Shown here: in pieces, positions 52,934 to 62,650 of the stretch | Layout of the letters: every line of letters starts with the position of its first letter | How positions within the stretch are numbered: position 1 is the stretch's first letter | NCBI RefSeq assembly: GCF_014694315.1 | Contig: NZ_JAAOXD010000001.1 | Span: 1,097,256 to 1,161,255, forward strand | Source of the DNA: Arthrobacter ipis | GTDB lineage: Bacteria; Actinomycetota; Actinomycetes; Actinomycetales; Micrococcaceae | Direction: 5' to 3' | Length of the DNA stretch: 64,000 nucleotides | Notes under the pieces: generated by a model | The model's database searches: none | What the model saw: the letters and a program-made list of their open reading frames with translations, nothing else | Told to the model about the DNA's origin: nothing | Position numbers and translations under genes: made by a program

Positions 52934-53488
52934 TCATGCACCCATCTTCTGTGTAGCCGAATTTTGCTTGCCCGGACTCTGTCTGCCCGAGCTCTGTCTT
53001 CCAGACGGGGCGCTGACCGGCATTTGCTTGCGGAAGGCGGCCCTGGCACGGTGCAGGCGGACCTTGGCAGCAGCCTTGCTGCACTGCAGAACGCCGGCGA
53101 TCTCCGCCACGCTCAATTCGTCCCAGTAGGCCAATTGCAGGATGTCGCGCTCACTGTCGCGCAGCGCGGCCATGGCGTCGTGGACCACCAGGTCCTCGGA
53201 CTCCGCGCCCGAGCGGAGCTCTGCGGACGCCCGGAGCTTTGCCTGCAGCGCCACGAGGCGGTCGCGGCTCCGGTAGGCATTTCCAATCAGGTTCCGTGCC
53301 ACGGTCAAAAGCCAGGCGATGTCCGATCGCGGCTGGTCGTGCCATTTCTGCCATACGACGCGGAACACGTCGGCGGCGAGCTCCTCGGCTAGCTCCGGCG
53401 ATTCCACCCGCCGCCGCACGTACCTGTAAACCCGCGGATAGCTGTCCCTGTGAACGGCGATGAACGCCAGTTCGCGTTCCGAATCCAC
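52934..53488 (-). CDS. RNA polymerase sigma factor, ECF subfamily
   Basis: A 184-residue ECF sigma factor. Region 2 is RDSYPRVYRYVRRRVESPELAEELAADVFRVVWQKW, and region 4 is LRDSERDILQLAYWDELSVAEIAGVLQCSKAAAKVRLHRARAAF. A Gln/Ser-rich tail with repeated GRQS/GKQN units ends it. It likely directs polymerase to a small stress or envelope regulon, held in check by the membrane protein encoded next. The 74 bases upstream show no clear self-type promoter. Confidence 0.92.
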   Translation of the reverse strand: MDSERELAFIAVHRDSYPRVYRYVRRRVESPELAEELAADVFRVVWQKWHDQPRSDIAWLLTVARNLIGNAYRSRDRLVALQAKLRASAELRSGAESEDLVVHDAMAALRDSERDILQLAYWDELSVAEIAGVLQCSKAAAKVRLHRARAAFRKQMPVSAPSGRQSSGRQSPGKQNSATQKMGA

Positions 53489-53562
53489 ATCTCCCCCAAA
53501 CCTAAGAAGTAGTGTCCTGACCTGGCAGGCTAACCGTATAGTTTCCGCCAGGACATGGGCGG

Positions 53563-54054
53563 TTACACGGCCCGGAAAGAATATTCGGCAGACGCCACGG
53601 TCTCGTTGTCCCCGTTCAGGGTGATGACGGCATCGACGACGCTCCCGGCCAGCGCCAGGGGCAGCCAGTGCTCAGCATCCTGCCACATGCGCTCCAGCGG
53701 AAGGGCGGAAACCAGGAACCACTCCGGAATGATCTCGGAGCTCTCGACGGGCTCACCGGCCCACCGGCGGGTGGTGAACAGGCTGGTGGACATGTTCCAG
53801 TCAGGGCGGGCGGGAAAAATGAACTCCACTGTTCCCGCGTCCAACAGGTCCTCTTCGAGGACAACGACGCCGGCTTCCTCCAGCACCTCCCGGCACGCTG
53901 CCTGGGCGTCGGTCTCGCTGGCCTCCACATGGCCGCCGAGACCGACAATTTTGCCGGTTCCGAAGCCGGTCCTCTTCAGGCCAAGGAGCACCTCAGGCCC
54001 GACCTCCGCGCGTTCCCGTAGAAGGAAGCAGAGGGTGACGGGCACGGAAGTCAT
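53563..54054 (-). CDS. NUDIX hydrolase (MutT/8-oxo-dGTPase type)
   Basis: A 163-residue NUDIX enzyme. The box GGHVEASETDAQAACREVLEEAGV has the G-x5-E-x7-REVxEExG layout needed for metal binding. VTLCFLLRERAEVGPEVLLGLKRTGFGTGK resembles MTH1-like oxidised-nucleotide hydrolases, though substrates of this family are not predictable from sequence alone. Confidence 0.88.
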   Translation of the reverse strand: MTSVPVTLCFLLRERAEVGPEVLLGLKRTGFGTGKIVGLGGHVEASETDAQAACREVLEEAGVVVLEEDLLDAGTVEFIFPARPDWNMSTSLFTTRRWAGEPVESSEIIPEWFLVSALPLERMWQDAEHWLPLALAGSVVDAVITLNGDNETVASAEYSFRAV

Positions 54055-54108
54055 GCAAACCAGCCTAGCGGTGCCGGCGCTATCCGCACGTTGATACAGG
54101 AGTCGGGA

Positions 54109-55137
54109 TTATCCCAGGGCCCGGGGGTGCGCTGCGGCGTAGACCTCCCGCAGCGTGTCGGCGGTAACGAGGGTATACACCTGTGTGGTGGTCACCGAGG
54201 CATGGCCGAGCAGCTCCTGGACCACGCGGACGTCCGCTCCGCCTTCGAGCAGGTGGGTGGCGAAGGAGTGCCGCAGCGTGTGCGGGGACACATCCTTGGT
54301 GATCTGGGCCTTGTCCGCCGCGGCTTTAAGGATGGTCCAGGCGCTTTGCCGGCTGATGCGCCCGCCCCTCGCGTTGAGGAACAGCGCCGGGGTGCCCTTG
54401 CCCTTCCCCGCGAGCAGTGGGCGGCCCCGGACCAGGTAGGCGTCGAGGGCGCGGGCCGCGAATGAGCCGAGCGGGACGAGGCGTTCCTTGGAGCCCTTTC
54501 CGAACAGCCGCACGATGGCCGGGCCGGATTCGGCGGCCGCCACCGAGAGGTCGTCGACGTCCAGGCCCACGGCTTCGCTGATCCGGGCTCCGGTGGAGTA
54601 GAGGAATTCGAGCAGCGCCCGGTCCCGGAGACCGGTTGCGGTGTCTGTGCCGGCGGCTTCCAGGATCCGCGTGACCTCGTCCACGGTGATGGCCTTGGGC
54701 AGCCGCTTGCCGGGCATCGGCGGGTGCACGTCGCTGGCGGGGTCCGCCGTCGTGGTCCCTTCCAGCGCCCAAAAGCGGTGCAGTCCGCGGACGGCCACCA
54801 CGGTCCGTGCGGCGGACCGCACTCCCAGCGGGGTACCACCGTCGGCTCCGTCAGAGAGCGCCTGCGCGAAACCCGTCACGTGGTGGCGGGTGACGTCGGC
54901 CGGACTGGTGAGGCCCTGCCCGGCGAGGTAGGTCGAGTACCGCGCCAGGTCGCGGCGGTAAGCGGACAGAGTGTTCGCCGCCAGACCCCGTTCGACGCCC
55001 ATGTGCTGCAGGTAGTCGATCACGCCACGGTCAATCGCGGTGCGCGGCCGTGACGGAGGCGCCGATTCCGCGCCGTCTGTCGGGTTTGCTGCCGCCGTGG
55101 CGGAAGAATCCTCCGGTGCCGCCGTGTCCGTGGACAT
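54109..55137 (-). CDS. xerD: Site-specific tyrosine recombinase XerD
   Basis: A 342-residue recombinase that resolves chromosome dimers at dif. The core-binding domain (about 33-135, [26 protein letters not shown]) precedes the catalytic domain with Arg in [40 protein letters not shown] and the nucleophile Tyr in [10 protein letters not shown] low-complexity head of 30 residues is added. Its ATG overlaps the NUDIX stop by one base. Chromosomal context (pyrG, NUDIX, xerD as in Rv1699-Rv1701) shows it is housekeeping, not a phage integrase. Confidence 0.95.
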   Translation of the reverse strand: MSTDTAAPEDSSATAAANPTDGAESAPPSRPRTAIDRGVIDYLQHMGVERGLAANTLSAYRRDLARYSTYLAGQGLTSPADVTRHHVTGFAQALSDGADGGTPLGVRSAARTVVAVRGLHRFWALEGTTTADPASDVHPPMPGKRLPKAITVDEVTRILEAAGTDTATGLRDRALLEFLYSTGARISEAVGLDVDDLSVAAAESGPAIVRLFGKGSKERLVPLGSFAARALDAYLVRGRPLLAGKGKGTPALFLNARGGRISRQSAWTILKAAADKAQITKDVSPHTLRHSFATHLLEGGADVRVVQELLGHASVTTTQVYTLVTADTLREVYAAAHPRALG

Positions 55138-55799
55138 CAGCGCTTGCTGGGGTGGGCCGGCCAGGGGGCGTCGCCCGGCCGTAGTCCGCTGAAGCCGTCC
55201 GCTTTCGCGGCCGCGGCCGCGAGGATTCCGACGACGGCGGACGGGTTGTGCAGGCGTCCCTCCAGCACTGCGGCAACGGCATCCTCCAGCGGGATCCAGT
55301 GCAGCTCGATTTCCGCTTCCTCGTCCGTGCGGACGTGGAGTTCGTGATGCGGGACCTCGGTGAGGCCGCGGGCAAGGTAGATCCGGATCGCCTCACTGGA
55401 GGATCCGGGCGAATTGTAAAAGTCCACCAGGACATTCCAGTCACTGGCGATCAGGTCGGCTTCCTCGGCGAGCTCCCGTGCGGCGCCCACTACGAAGTCC
55501 TCCCCCTCGACGTCGAGCAGGCCGGCGGGAATCTCCCACAGGTCCATGCCCACCGGGTGGCGGTACTGCTTGATCAGCAGCACCTCGCCGTCGTCGTTCA
55601 TGGGGAGCACAGCGACCGCCCCGGGGTGCTCGATGTAATCGCGGACCAAGGGATCACCCTCGGCGGTGAGCTTGAAGCTGTCGCTGACAACGTCCCAGAT
55701 CCGGCCGTTGTAAACCCGCTCCCGGGAGAGCAGACGGCGCGGGCTCGGCGCATCCGAAACCTGCCGGTCAGCAGGGGTGTTTTCAGAATTACCGGGCAT
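55137..55799 (-). CDS. NUDIX hydrolase, ADP-ribose pyrophosphatase type
   Basis: A 220-residue NUDIX protein with the box [58 protein letters not shown] is typical of ADP-ribose pyrophosphatases. In the box an Ala-Asp replaces the usual Thr/Ala-Gly at the end, a mild deviation. Between pyrG and xerD, as in Rv1700. Confidence 0.92.
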   Translation of the reverse strand: MPGNSENTPADRQVSDAPSPRRLLSRERVYNGRIWDVVSDSFKLTAEGDPLVRDYIEHPGAVAVLPMNDDGEVLLIKQYRHPVGMDLWEIPAGLLDVEGEDFVVGAARELAEEADLIASDWNVLVDFYNSPGSSSEAIRIYLARGLTEVPHHELHVRTDEEAEIELHWIPLEDAVAAVLEGRLHNPSAVVGILAAAAAKADGFSGLRPGDAPWPAHPSKR

Positions 55800-55846
55800 C
55801 GCGCCGTCCTTACTCTATGGGTGCTGTGAAATTACTCTGCTGGGAT

Positions 55847-57604
<1,758 letters not shown>

Positions 57605-57712
57605 CAATTGAGCCTTCCACGGATCGGGTATGCGTCCCCAAAGGCTTCAGTTTTCCCTGTCCGCGCGCTCCCGGCAAGGGGTTGCCCCGGGGCTGCAAGG
57701 CCGTCGCCGGGC

Positions 57713-59452
57713 TCAGGCCTGCTGGGGCAGGAGCTTGGCGTCGTCCAGAAGCTCCTGCGCGTGCGCCTGGGCGGTTTCGGAGTCTTCCTGGCCTGCAAGC
57801 ATCCGGGCCAGTTCCCTGACGCGTTCGGCCTCGTCCAGGAGCTGGACGTCGCTGGAGGTGAAGCCCTTGGCCGTGGAGCCGTCGGAACCTCGAACAGAGG
57901 TTTTGGTCACACGGATGTGCTGGTCAGCGAAAGCGGCGACCTGCGGCAGGTGCGTTACCACCAGGACCTGGACATGGCGCGCCAGCATGGCCAGCCGCCG
58001 GCCGATCTCGACGGCGGCACGGCCGCCAACCCCGGCGTCGACCTCGTCGAAGACAAAAGTCGGCACGGGGTCAACGGCCGCCAGCACCACTTCGATGGCC
58101 AGCATGACCCTGGAAAGCTCGCCGCCGGACGCGCCCTTGCCCAGCGGCCGGGCCGGTGCGCCGGAATGCGGCTGCAGCAGGAAGGAGATCTCGTCCGCGC
58201 CGTAAGGTCCCAGCTGGGCGGCGGCTTCGATGGTGATCACCAGGGTGGCGTCTGCCATGGCGAGGGCCTTCAGCTCGGCGCTGACCCGGGCGGACAGGTC
58301 CTTGGCGGCTTTGGCGCGGACCTTGCTGATGGCCGCGGCCTGTTTCTTCAGCTCGGCCGCGGCCCTGGCCACATCTGCTTCCAGGTTTTCGATGCGTGTG
58401 GAGTCGCCCTGCAGTTCGTCAAAGCGGGCGCGGGCGGTCTCCGCCCATTCAAGGACCTCGTCGATGCTTGGCGCGTACTTCCGGACCAGCTTGGCCAGGG
58501 ACGCCCGGCGTTCCTCGATTTCGGCCAGGCGTTCCGGGCCCTCCGAGTCCAGTCCGGCCTGGTAGCTGGCCAGCTCGGTGGCGATGTCGTTGAGCAGGAA
58601 TCCCACCTCGGCGAGGCGGGCGGCCGCAGATCCGAGCTCCTCGTCGTGTTCGGCCACGTGTTCCAGGGTCCGCTTGGCCGCATCAACGAGTGACGTGGCG
58701 TCGCCGGCCTCGCCGAAGTCCTCGGCAATGAGGGCCTGGTGCGCGGTGGTGGCGGCGATCCGGAGTTCCTCGACGTTGGCCAGCTTCACGGCCTCGGCTT
58801 TAAGGGCCTCGTCTTCCCCCGGCTGTGGGTCCACGGCGTCGATCTCCGCCAGTGCGGCTTCCAGGGACTCGGCCTCACGGAGCCGCTCGCGCTCCGCGCT
58901 GCGGAGTGAGTCCAGCTCTGCCTGGCTGGATTTCCAGGTGGTGTAGAGGTCCTGGAATCCGCCGAGCGTCGCGGCCAGCCCGTCCCCTGCGAACTTGTCG
59001 AGGGCTTGGCGCTGTGCCGCGGCGCCCTTGAGCCGGATCTGGTCCGTTTGCCCGTGCACCACCACGAGGGACTCGCCGATTTCGGCCAGCACGCCCACCG
59101 GGGCGGCCCGGCCGCCGAGGAAGGCCCTGCTGCGTCCGTCGGCGCCGAGGCGGCGTGACAGCAGCAGTTCCGCGCCGCCGTCGAACTCCTCAATCTCGGC
59201 ACCGGCGTCCCTGGCGCGTTCCAGGGCGAGGTGCCCGGACTGCAACTGCACCACCGCTTCCGCAGAGGCGCTCTTTGCGCCGCTGCGCACGGCGCCGGCA
59301 TCCGAGCGGGCGCCCAGCAGTAGCCCCACAGCGGTGACCACCATGGTCTTGCCGGCACCGGTCTCGCCGGTAACCACGCTGAGCCCGGGGCCCAGCGGCA
59401 GCGTGGCGTCGGTGATGACGCCGAGATCGCGGATTCTCAGTTCTTCAAGCAT
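57713..59452 (-). CDS. recN: DNA repair protein RecN
   Basis: A 579-residue SMC-like ATPase of double-strand break repair. MLEELRIRDLGVI and GETGAGKTMVVTAVGLLLG form the N-terminal ATPase half, two coiled-coil arms run from about 160 to 390, and GASGGELSRVMLAIEVVLA is the ABC signature. TFVFDEVDAGVGGRAAVEIGRRLA is Walker B. It starts 3 bases after nadK. Confidence 0.95.
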   Translation of the reverse strand: MLEELRIRDLGVITDATLPLGPGLSVVTGETGAGKTMVVTAVGLLLGARSDAGAVRSGAKSASAEAVVQLQSGHLALERARDAGAEIEEFDGGAELLLSRRLGADGRSRAFLGGRAAPVGVLAEIGESLVVVHGQTDQIRLKGAAAQRQALDKFAGDGLAATLGGFQDLYTTWKSSQAELDSLRSAERERLREAESLEAALAEIDAVDPQPGEDEALKAEAVKLANVEELRIAATTAHQALIAEDFGEAGDATSLVDAAKRTLEHVAEHDEELGSAAARLAEVGFLLNDIATELASYQAGLDSEGPERLAEIEERRASLAKLVRKYAPSIDEVLEWAETARARFDELQGDSTRIENLEADVARAAAELKKQAAAISKVRAKAAKDLSARVSAELKALAMADATLVITIEAAAQLGPYGADEISFLLQPHSGAPARPLGKGASGGELSRVMLAIEVVLAAVDPVPTFVFDEVDAGVGGRAAVEIGRRLAMLARHVQVLVVTHLPQVAAFADQHIRVTKTSVRGSDGSTAKGFTSSDVQLLDEAERVRELARMLAGQEDSETAQAHAQELLDDAKLLPQQA

Positions 59453-59455
59453 GGT

Positions 59456-60481
59456 TCACTCTTCAGTCGGAGGATCGGGTTCTGGACCGGGTTCGTACGG
59501 CCGAAGGCCCGAGGGCGGCGCCATGGTCCGGGGCGTACGCACAATCGGTACCGGACCGGTATGGATTTCCTCGGACTGCGGTACGGGACCGCGCCAGCCA
59601 TGGATGGGAAGCTGGAACTTGCGGACCAGCCGGCCCGAAAATGGCGTCTGGTGCGTGCGGGCCAAGCGGACAGGGGTGGCCGACCTGGTGACCTCGACGC
59701 GGGCGCCGGGCGGCAGGTCCACGGAACGCCTGCCGTCACACCAGAGCACGCCCAGGGCATCCGTCCGGTTCAGTACTTCCACGGCCAGCCGGGACCGGGG
59801 CGAGACCACCAGCGGCTTGGCGAAGAGGGCGTGCGCGCTGATGGGCACAATCAGGAGGGCTTCCACTTCGGGCCACACAACAGGGCCGCCGGCAGAAAAG
59901 GCGTACGCGGTGGATCCGGTGGGCGTCGCGAGCACCACGCCGTCGCAGCCGAAGGAGGTCAGCGGGCGCTCGTCCACCTCCGTGACCAGTTCCAGCATGC
60001 GCTCCCGGTCGCCTTTTTCAATGGCGGCCTCGTTCAGCGCCCAGGTGTGCCAGATCTTCTGGCCGCGGACCCAGACCTGAACATCGATGGTCATGCGCTC
60101 CTCCACCGTGTACTCACGGCTGGCGATCCATTCGACTGTTTGGGCGAGGTCCGCGCGCTCGCTCTCAGCCAGGAAACCGACGTGGCCGAGGTTCACGCCA
60201 AGCAGCGGCACATCCTCTTCGCGGACGAGCTCAGCCGCCCGCAGGATGGTCCCGTCCCCGCCCAGCACCATAACCAGTTCGACGTCCGGCAGCTGGATAT
60301 GGTCGTGGAGGATCTCGACCGGCTGGTCCATCGCGCCGAAGAAGCCCTCCATGTCGGCCAGTTCGGACTTCTGCATGACGGGGATAATGCCGAAGGCGTG
60401 GAGCTGGGCGCACGCTTCCCAGGCCGCCTTAAGGGATTCCTCGCGGCCGGTGTGGGCAAGTACCAGTACACGCCTGCTCAT
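59456..60481 (-). CDS. nadK: NAD kinase
   Basis: A 341-residue kinase that makes NADP from NAD with ATP or polyphosphate. VMVLGGDGTILRAAEL is the GGDG motif, LGVNLGHVGFLAE the NE/D-region start, and GCDGVVLATPTGSTAYAFSAGGPVVWPEV binds NAD. A Pro-rich tail of about 40 residues is added at the C-terminus. It lies between tlyA and recN, the same order as Rv1694-Rv1696. Confidence 0.95.
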   Translation of the reverse strand: MSRRVLVLAHTGREESLKAAWEACAQLHAFGIIPVMQKSELADMEGFFGAMDQPVEILHDHIQLPDVELVMVLGGDGTILRAAELVREEDVPLLGVNLGHVGFLAESERADLAQTVEWIASREYTVEERMTIDVQVWVRGQKIWHTWALNEAAIEKGDRERMLELVTEVDERPLTSFGCDGVVLATPTGSTAYAFSAGGPVVWPEVEALLIVPISAHALFAKPLVVSPRSRLAVEVLNRTDALGVLWCDGRRSVDLPPGARVEVTRSATPVRLARTHQTPFSGRLVRKFQLPIHGWRGPVPQSEEIHTGPVPIVRTPRTMAPPSGLRPYEPGPEPDPPTEE

Positions 60482-60494
60482 CGGGTTCCGCTCT

Positions 60495-61307
60495 CTAGTG
60501 ATTCGGCCAGATCTTTCCCAGCAACGCAGCGACAGCTGCGTCCCGCTCTTCGATCTTAGGCAAGTCTTCGGACATTCTTTGCGTTATCCACAGGAAGTAT
60601 TCGACATTTCCGTCCTGGCCAGGCAACGGGCTGATGGACAGCCCCCGCAGTTCCAAGCCGGCGTCCAGCGCCGCCCCCGCCACTTTACCGACAGCGAGCC
60701 GCCGTTCGCGCTCCGAGTTGACCACGCCTGTGCGGGCGAGCCGTTCCTTGCCAATCTCGAACTGCGGCTTGACCATGAGAACCAGGTCGCCGCCCGGCGC
60801 CGTGCAGGCGGCCAGCGGCGCCAGCACCAGCGTCAGAGAGATGAAGGACAGGTCGGCAACCGTGATCTCGGCGGGGCCACCGATCTGGCCGGGTTCCATG
60901 TAGCGGACGTTCAAACCTTCATGCACGCTCACGCGCGGATCGCTGCGGAGCTGCGGCACCAGCTGGCCGTGCCCGACGTCGACCGCCACCACGTGCGCGG
61001 CGCCCCGCCGCAGCAGGACGTCGGTGAAGCCGCCCGTGGAGGCTCCGGCGTCAAGGCACCGTTTGCCGCCGACGGCGACCTCGGGGAAGGCGTCCAGCGC
61101 GCCGGCCAATTTGTGGCCGGCCCTGCTGACGTAGGCGTCCGCCGCGTCTTCCGCCACGCTCAGCTCACGGTCGTCGCCCACCTGCAGCGACGCTTTGGCG
61201 AGGACGTCACCCTCAGAGGACACCTTGCCTTCGGCGATGAGCCGGGCGGCGTGGGTGCGGGACCGCGCCAGTCCCCTGCTGACGAGCAGTTGGTCGAGTC
61301 TGGGCAT
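60495..61307 (-). CDS. tlyA: TlyA family rRNA (cytidine-2'-O)-methyltransferase
   Basis: A 270-residue enzyme with an N-terminal S4 RNA-binding domain (MPRLDQLLVSRGLARSRTHAARLIAEGKV) and a methyltransferase domain with CLDAGASTGGFTDVLLRRGA for SAM. Catalytic residues K-D-K-E fit SRAGHKL, DVGHGQL region, MVKPQFE and the Glu that follows. TlyA methylates 16S and 23S rRNA and affects capreomycin sensitivity; it is sometimes called a hemolysin. Confidence 0.93.
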   Translation of the reverse strand: MPRLDQLLVSRGLARSRTHAARLIAEGKVSSEGDVLAKASLQVGDDRELSVAEDAADAYVSRAGHKLAGALDAFPEVAVGGKRCLDAGASTGGFTDVLLRRGAAHVVAVDVGHGQLVPQLRSDPRVSVHEGLNVRYMEPGQIGGPAEITVADLSFISLTLVLAPLAACTAPGGDLVLMVKPQFEIGKERLARTGVVNSERERRLAVGKVAGAALDAGLELRGLSISPLPGQDGNVEYFLWITQRMSEDLPKIEERDAAVAALLGKIWPNH

Positions 61308-61309
61308 GG

Positions 61310-61642
61310 TCAGGCGGCACCCGCATCAGGCTGCGGCTTTTCACGCGGCACGTCGTACTGCGGCTCTTCGTTCAGGGCTTCAAGCAGGGCGTCGTGCATG
61401 TCTGCATAGGCGGCGGGGTGCTCCGAAACCGGGAGTCCGGGGACTTCGCGGACCCGGTCCAGGATTGCCAGCACCGCGGGGTCGGCGACGCCGGCATCAG
61501 CGCGGCCGCCGGGCAGGGGCAGCTCCGGCCAGGCGGTGTCGGGCGCAGCGGTGTCCGGCGCAGCGGTGTCCTGAACTGCGGTGACCTGAACTGCGGTGTC
61601 CTGAACTGCGCCGTCCGATGCGTCGTTGTTCAACTCGGGCAT
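61310..61642 (-). CDS. Small hypothetical protein with N-terminal repeats
   Basis: A 110-residue acidic protein, not recognised. The first half has tandem QDTAVQVT/PDTAAPDT units encoded by roughly 15-base DNA repeats (about 61540-61610). The second half, DPAVLAILDRVREVPGLPVSEHPAAYADMHDALLEAL, looks conserved and helical. It sits 2 bases before tlyA and 9 after the HAD gene, so it is a genuine operon member. The repeats probably vary in number among strains. Confidence 0.75.
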   Translation of the reverse strand: MPELNNDASDGAVQDTAVQVTAVQDTAAPDTAAPDTAWPELPLPGGRADAGVADPAVLAILDRVREVPGLPVSEHPAAYADMHDALLEALNEEPQYDVPREKPQPDAGAA

Positions 61643-61651
61643 GGCAACAGT

Positions 61652-62644
61652 CTATTGATCCAGCCACTGGAGTTCGGGGGCTGTGGGGCTGTCGGCGTCG
61701 GGCCGGGCCGCCCACCACGCGGCACACGCCGCGCGCCACGAGTCAAGGTTGTCCTTGTGCCCGGTGATGCGGATGGCGTCACCGCCCACGGTTGCCGTGG
61801 CGGCACCGCAACGGAACGTCCCGCCGTCGTTATCAATTTCCGGATACGCCTCGTAAAGGCCGGCAAGGTCCCGGATGATGTAGCGGGGCCGCTCGTCGGT
61901 CCGGGCCGCCAGGATGGTTTCCAGTGTGTCGACGCCGGTCAGCACGGCCACGGTGGCGAAGCCCGCCCGGTTGCCGCCCAGGATGTCGGTGTCCAGCCGG
62001 TCGCCGACTACCAGCGGCCGGTCCGACGACAGCCGCTTGGCCGCGGCGTGGAACAGCGGAGCCTCCGGCTTGCCCGCGACGAGCGGCCGCCGGCCGGTTG
62101 CGGCGGCCACGGCGCCCACCAGGGTTCCGTTGCCGGGAGCCATCCCGCGCGCCTGCGGGATCGACATGTCGGTGTTCGTGGCAACCCAGAGCACGTCCGC
62201 GTCGGCCAGGACGAATGCTGCCTCGGCGAGGTCCTTCCAGCCGATCGCAGGGTTGAAGCCCTGCACCACGGCCACGGGATTGTCCTGCGCGCCGTGGACC
62301 GGCTTCAGGCCAACGAGCTCAACCTCGTGGGCCAGCGCCGGGCTTCCGGTAATGAGCACGGCAGCGCCCGGGGACAGCAGCGACGCCAGCAGGTCGGCCC
62401 CGGCCTGGGAGGAGCTCACCACCTGCTGGTCCTCGGCGGGGGCGCCAAGCTCGCGCAGGTGGGCGGCCACCTGCGCCGGCGTCCGGGAGGCGTTGTTGGT
62501 GACGTACCCCAGGCCCACGCCGATCCCGGCCAGCCGCTGCAGCGACTCCACCGCTCCCGGGATGGCGTGGGCGCCGGCGTAGACCACGCCGTCCAGGTCG
62601 GACAACAGCGCGTCGAACCGCGAGATCAGTTGGGCATCACTCAT
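61652..62644 (-). CDS. HAD-IIA family phosphatase
   Basis: A 330-residue HAD hydrolase of the NagD/PGP type. SDLDGVVYAG holds the nucleophile Asp and acid-base Asp, YVTNNASR is motif II, AGKPEAPLFHAA motif III, and VVGDRLDTDILGGNRAGFATVAVLTG motif IV. A C2 cap lies between motifs II and III. The extra C-terminal roughly 75 residues after the HAD core are unusual. Probable substrates are small phosphates such as glycerol phosphate or 2-phosphoglycolate; not decidable here. Confidence 0.9.
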   Translation of the reverse strand: MSDAQLISRFDALLSDLDGVVYAGAHAIPGAVESLQRLAGIGVGLGYVTNNASRTPAQVAAHLRELGAPAEDQQVVSSSQAGADLLASLLSPGAAVLITGSPALAHEVELVGLKPVHGAQDNPVAVVQGFNPAIGWKDLAEAAFVLADADVLWVATNTDMSIPQARGMAPGNGTLVGAVAAATGRRPLVAGKPEAPLFHAAAKRLSSDRPLVVGDRLDTDILGGNRAGFATVAVLTGVDTLETILAARTDERPRYIIRDLAGLYEAYPEIDNDGGTFRCGAATATVGGDAIRITGHKDNLDSWRAACAAWWAARPDADSPTAPELQWLDQ

Positions 62645-62650
62645 GCCGGG

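Noticed and set aside
54109..55137. The xerD gene as a phage or island integrase
   Set aside because: Neighbours and order match the housekeeping xerD locus of other actinobacteria, and no tRNA attachment site or excision gene is nearby.
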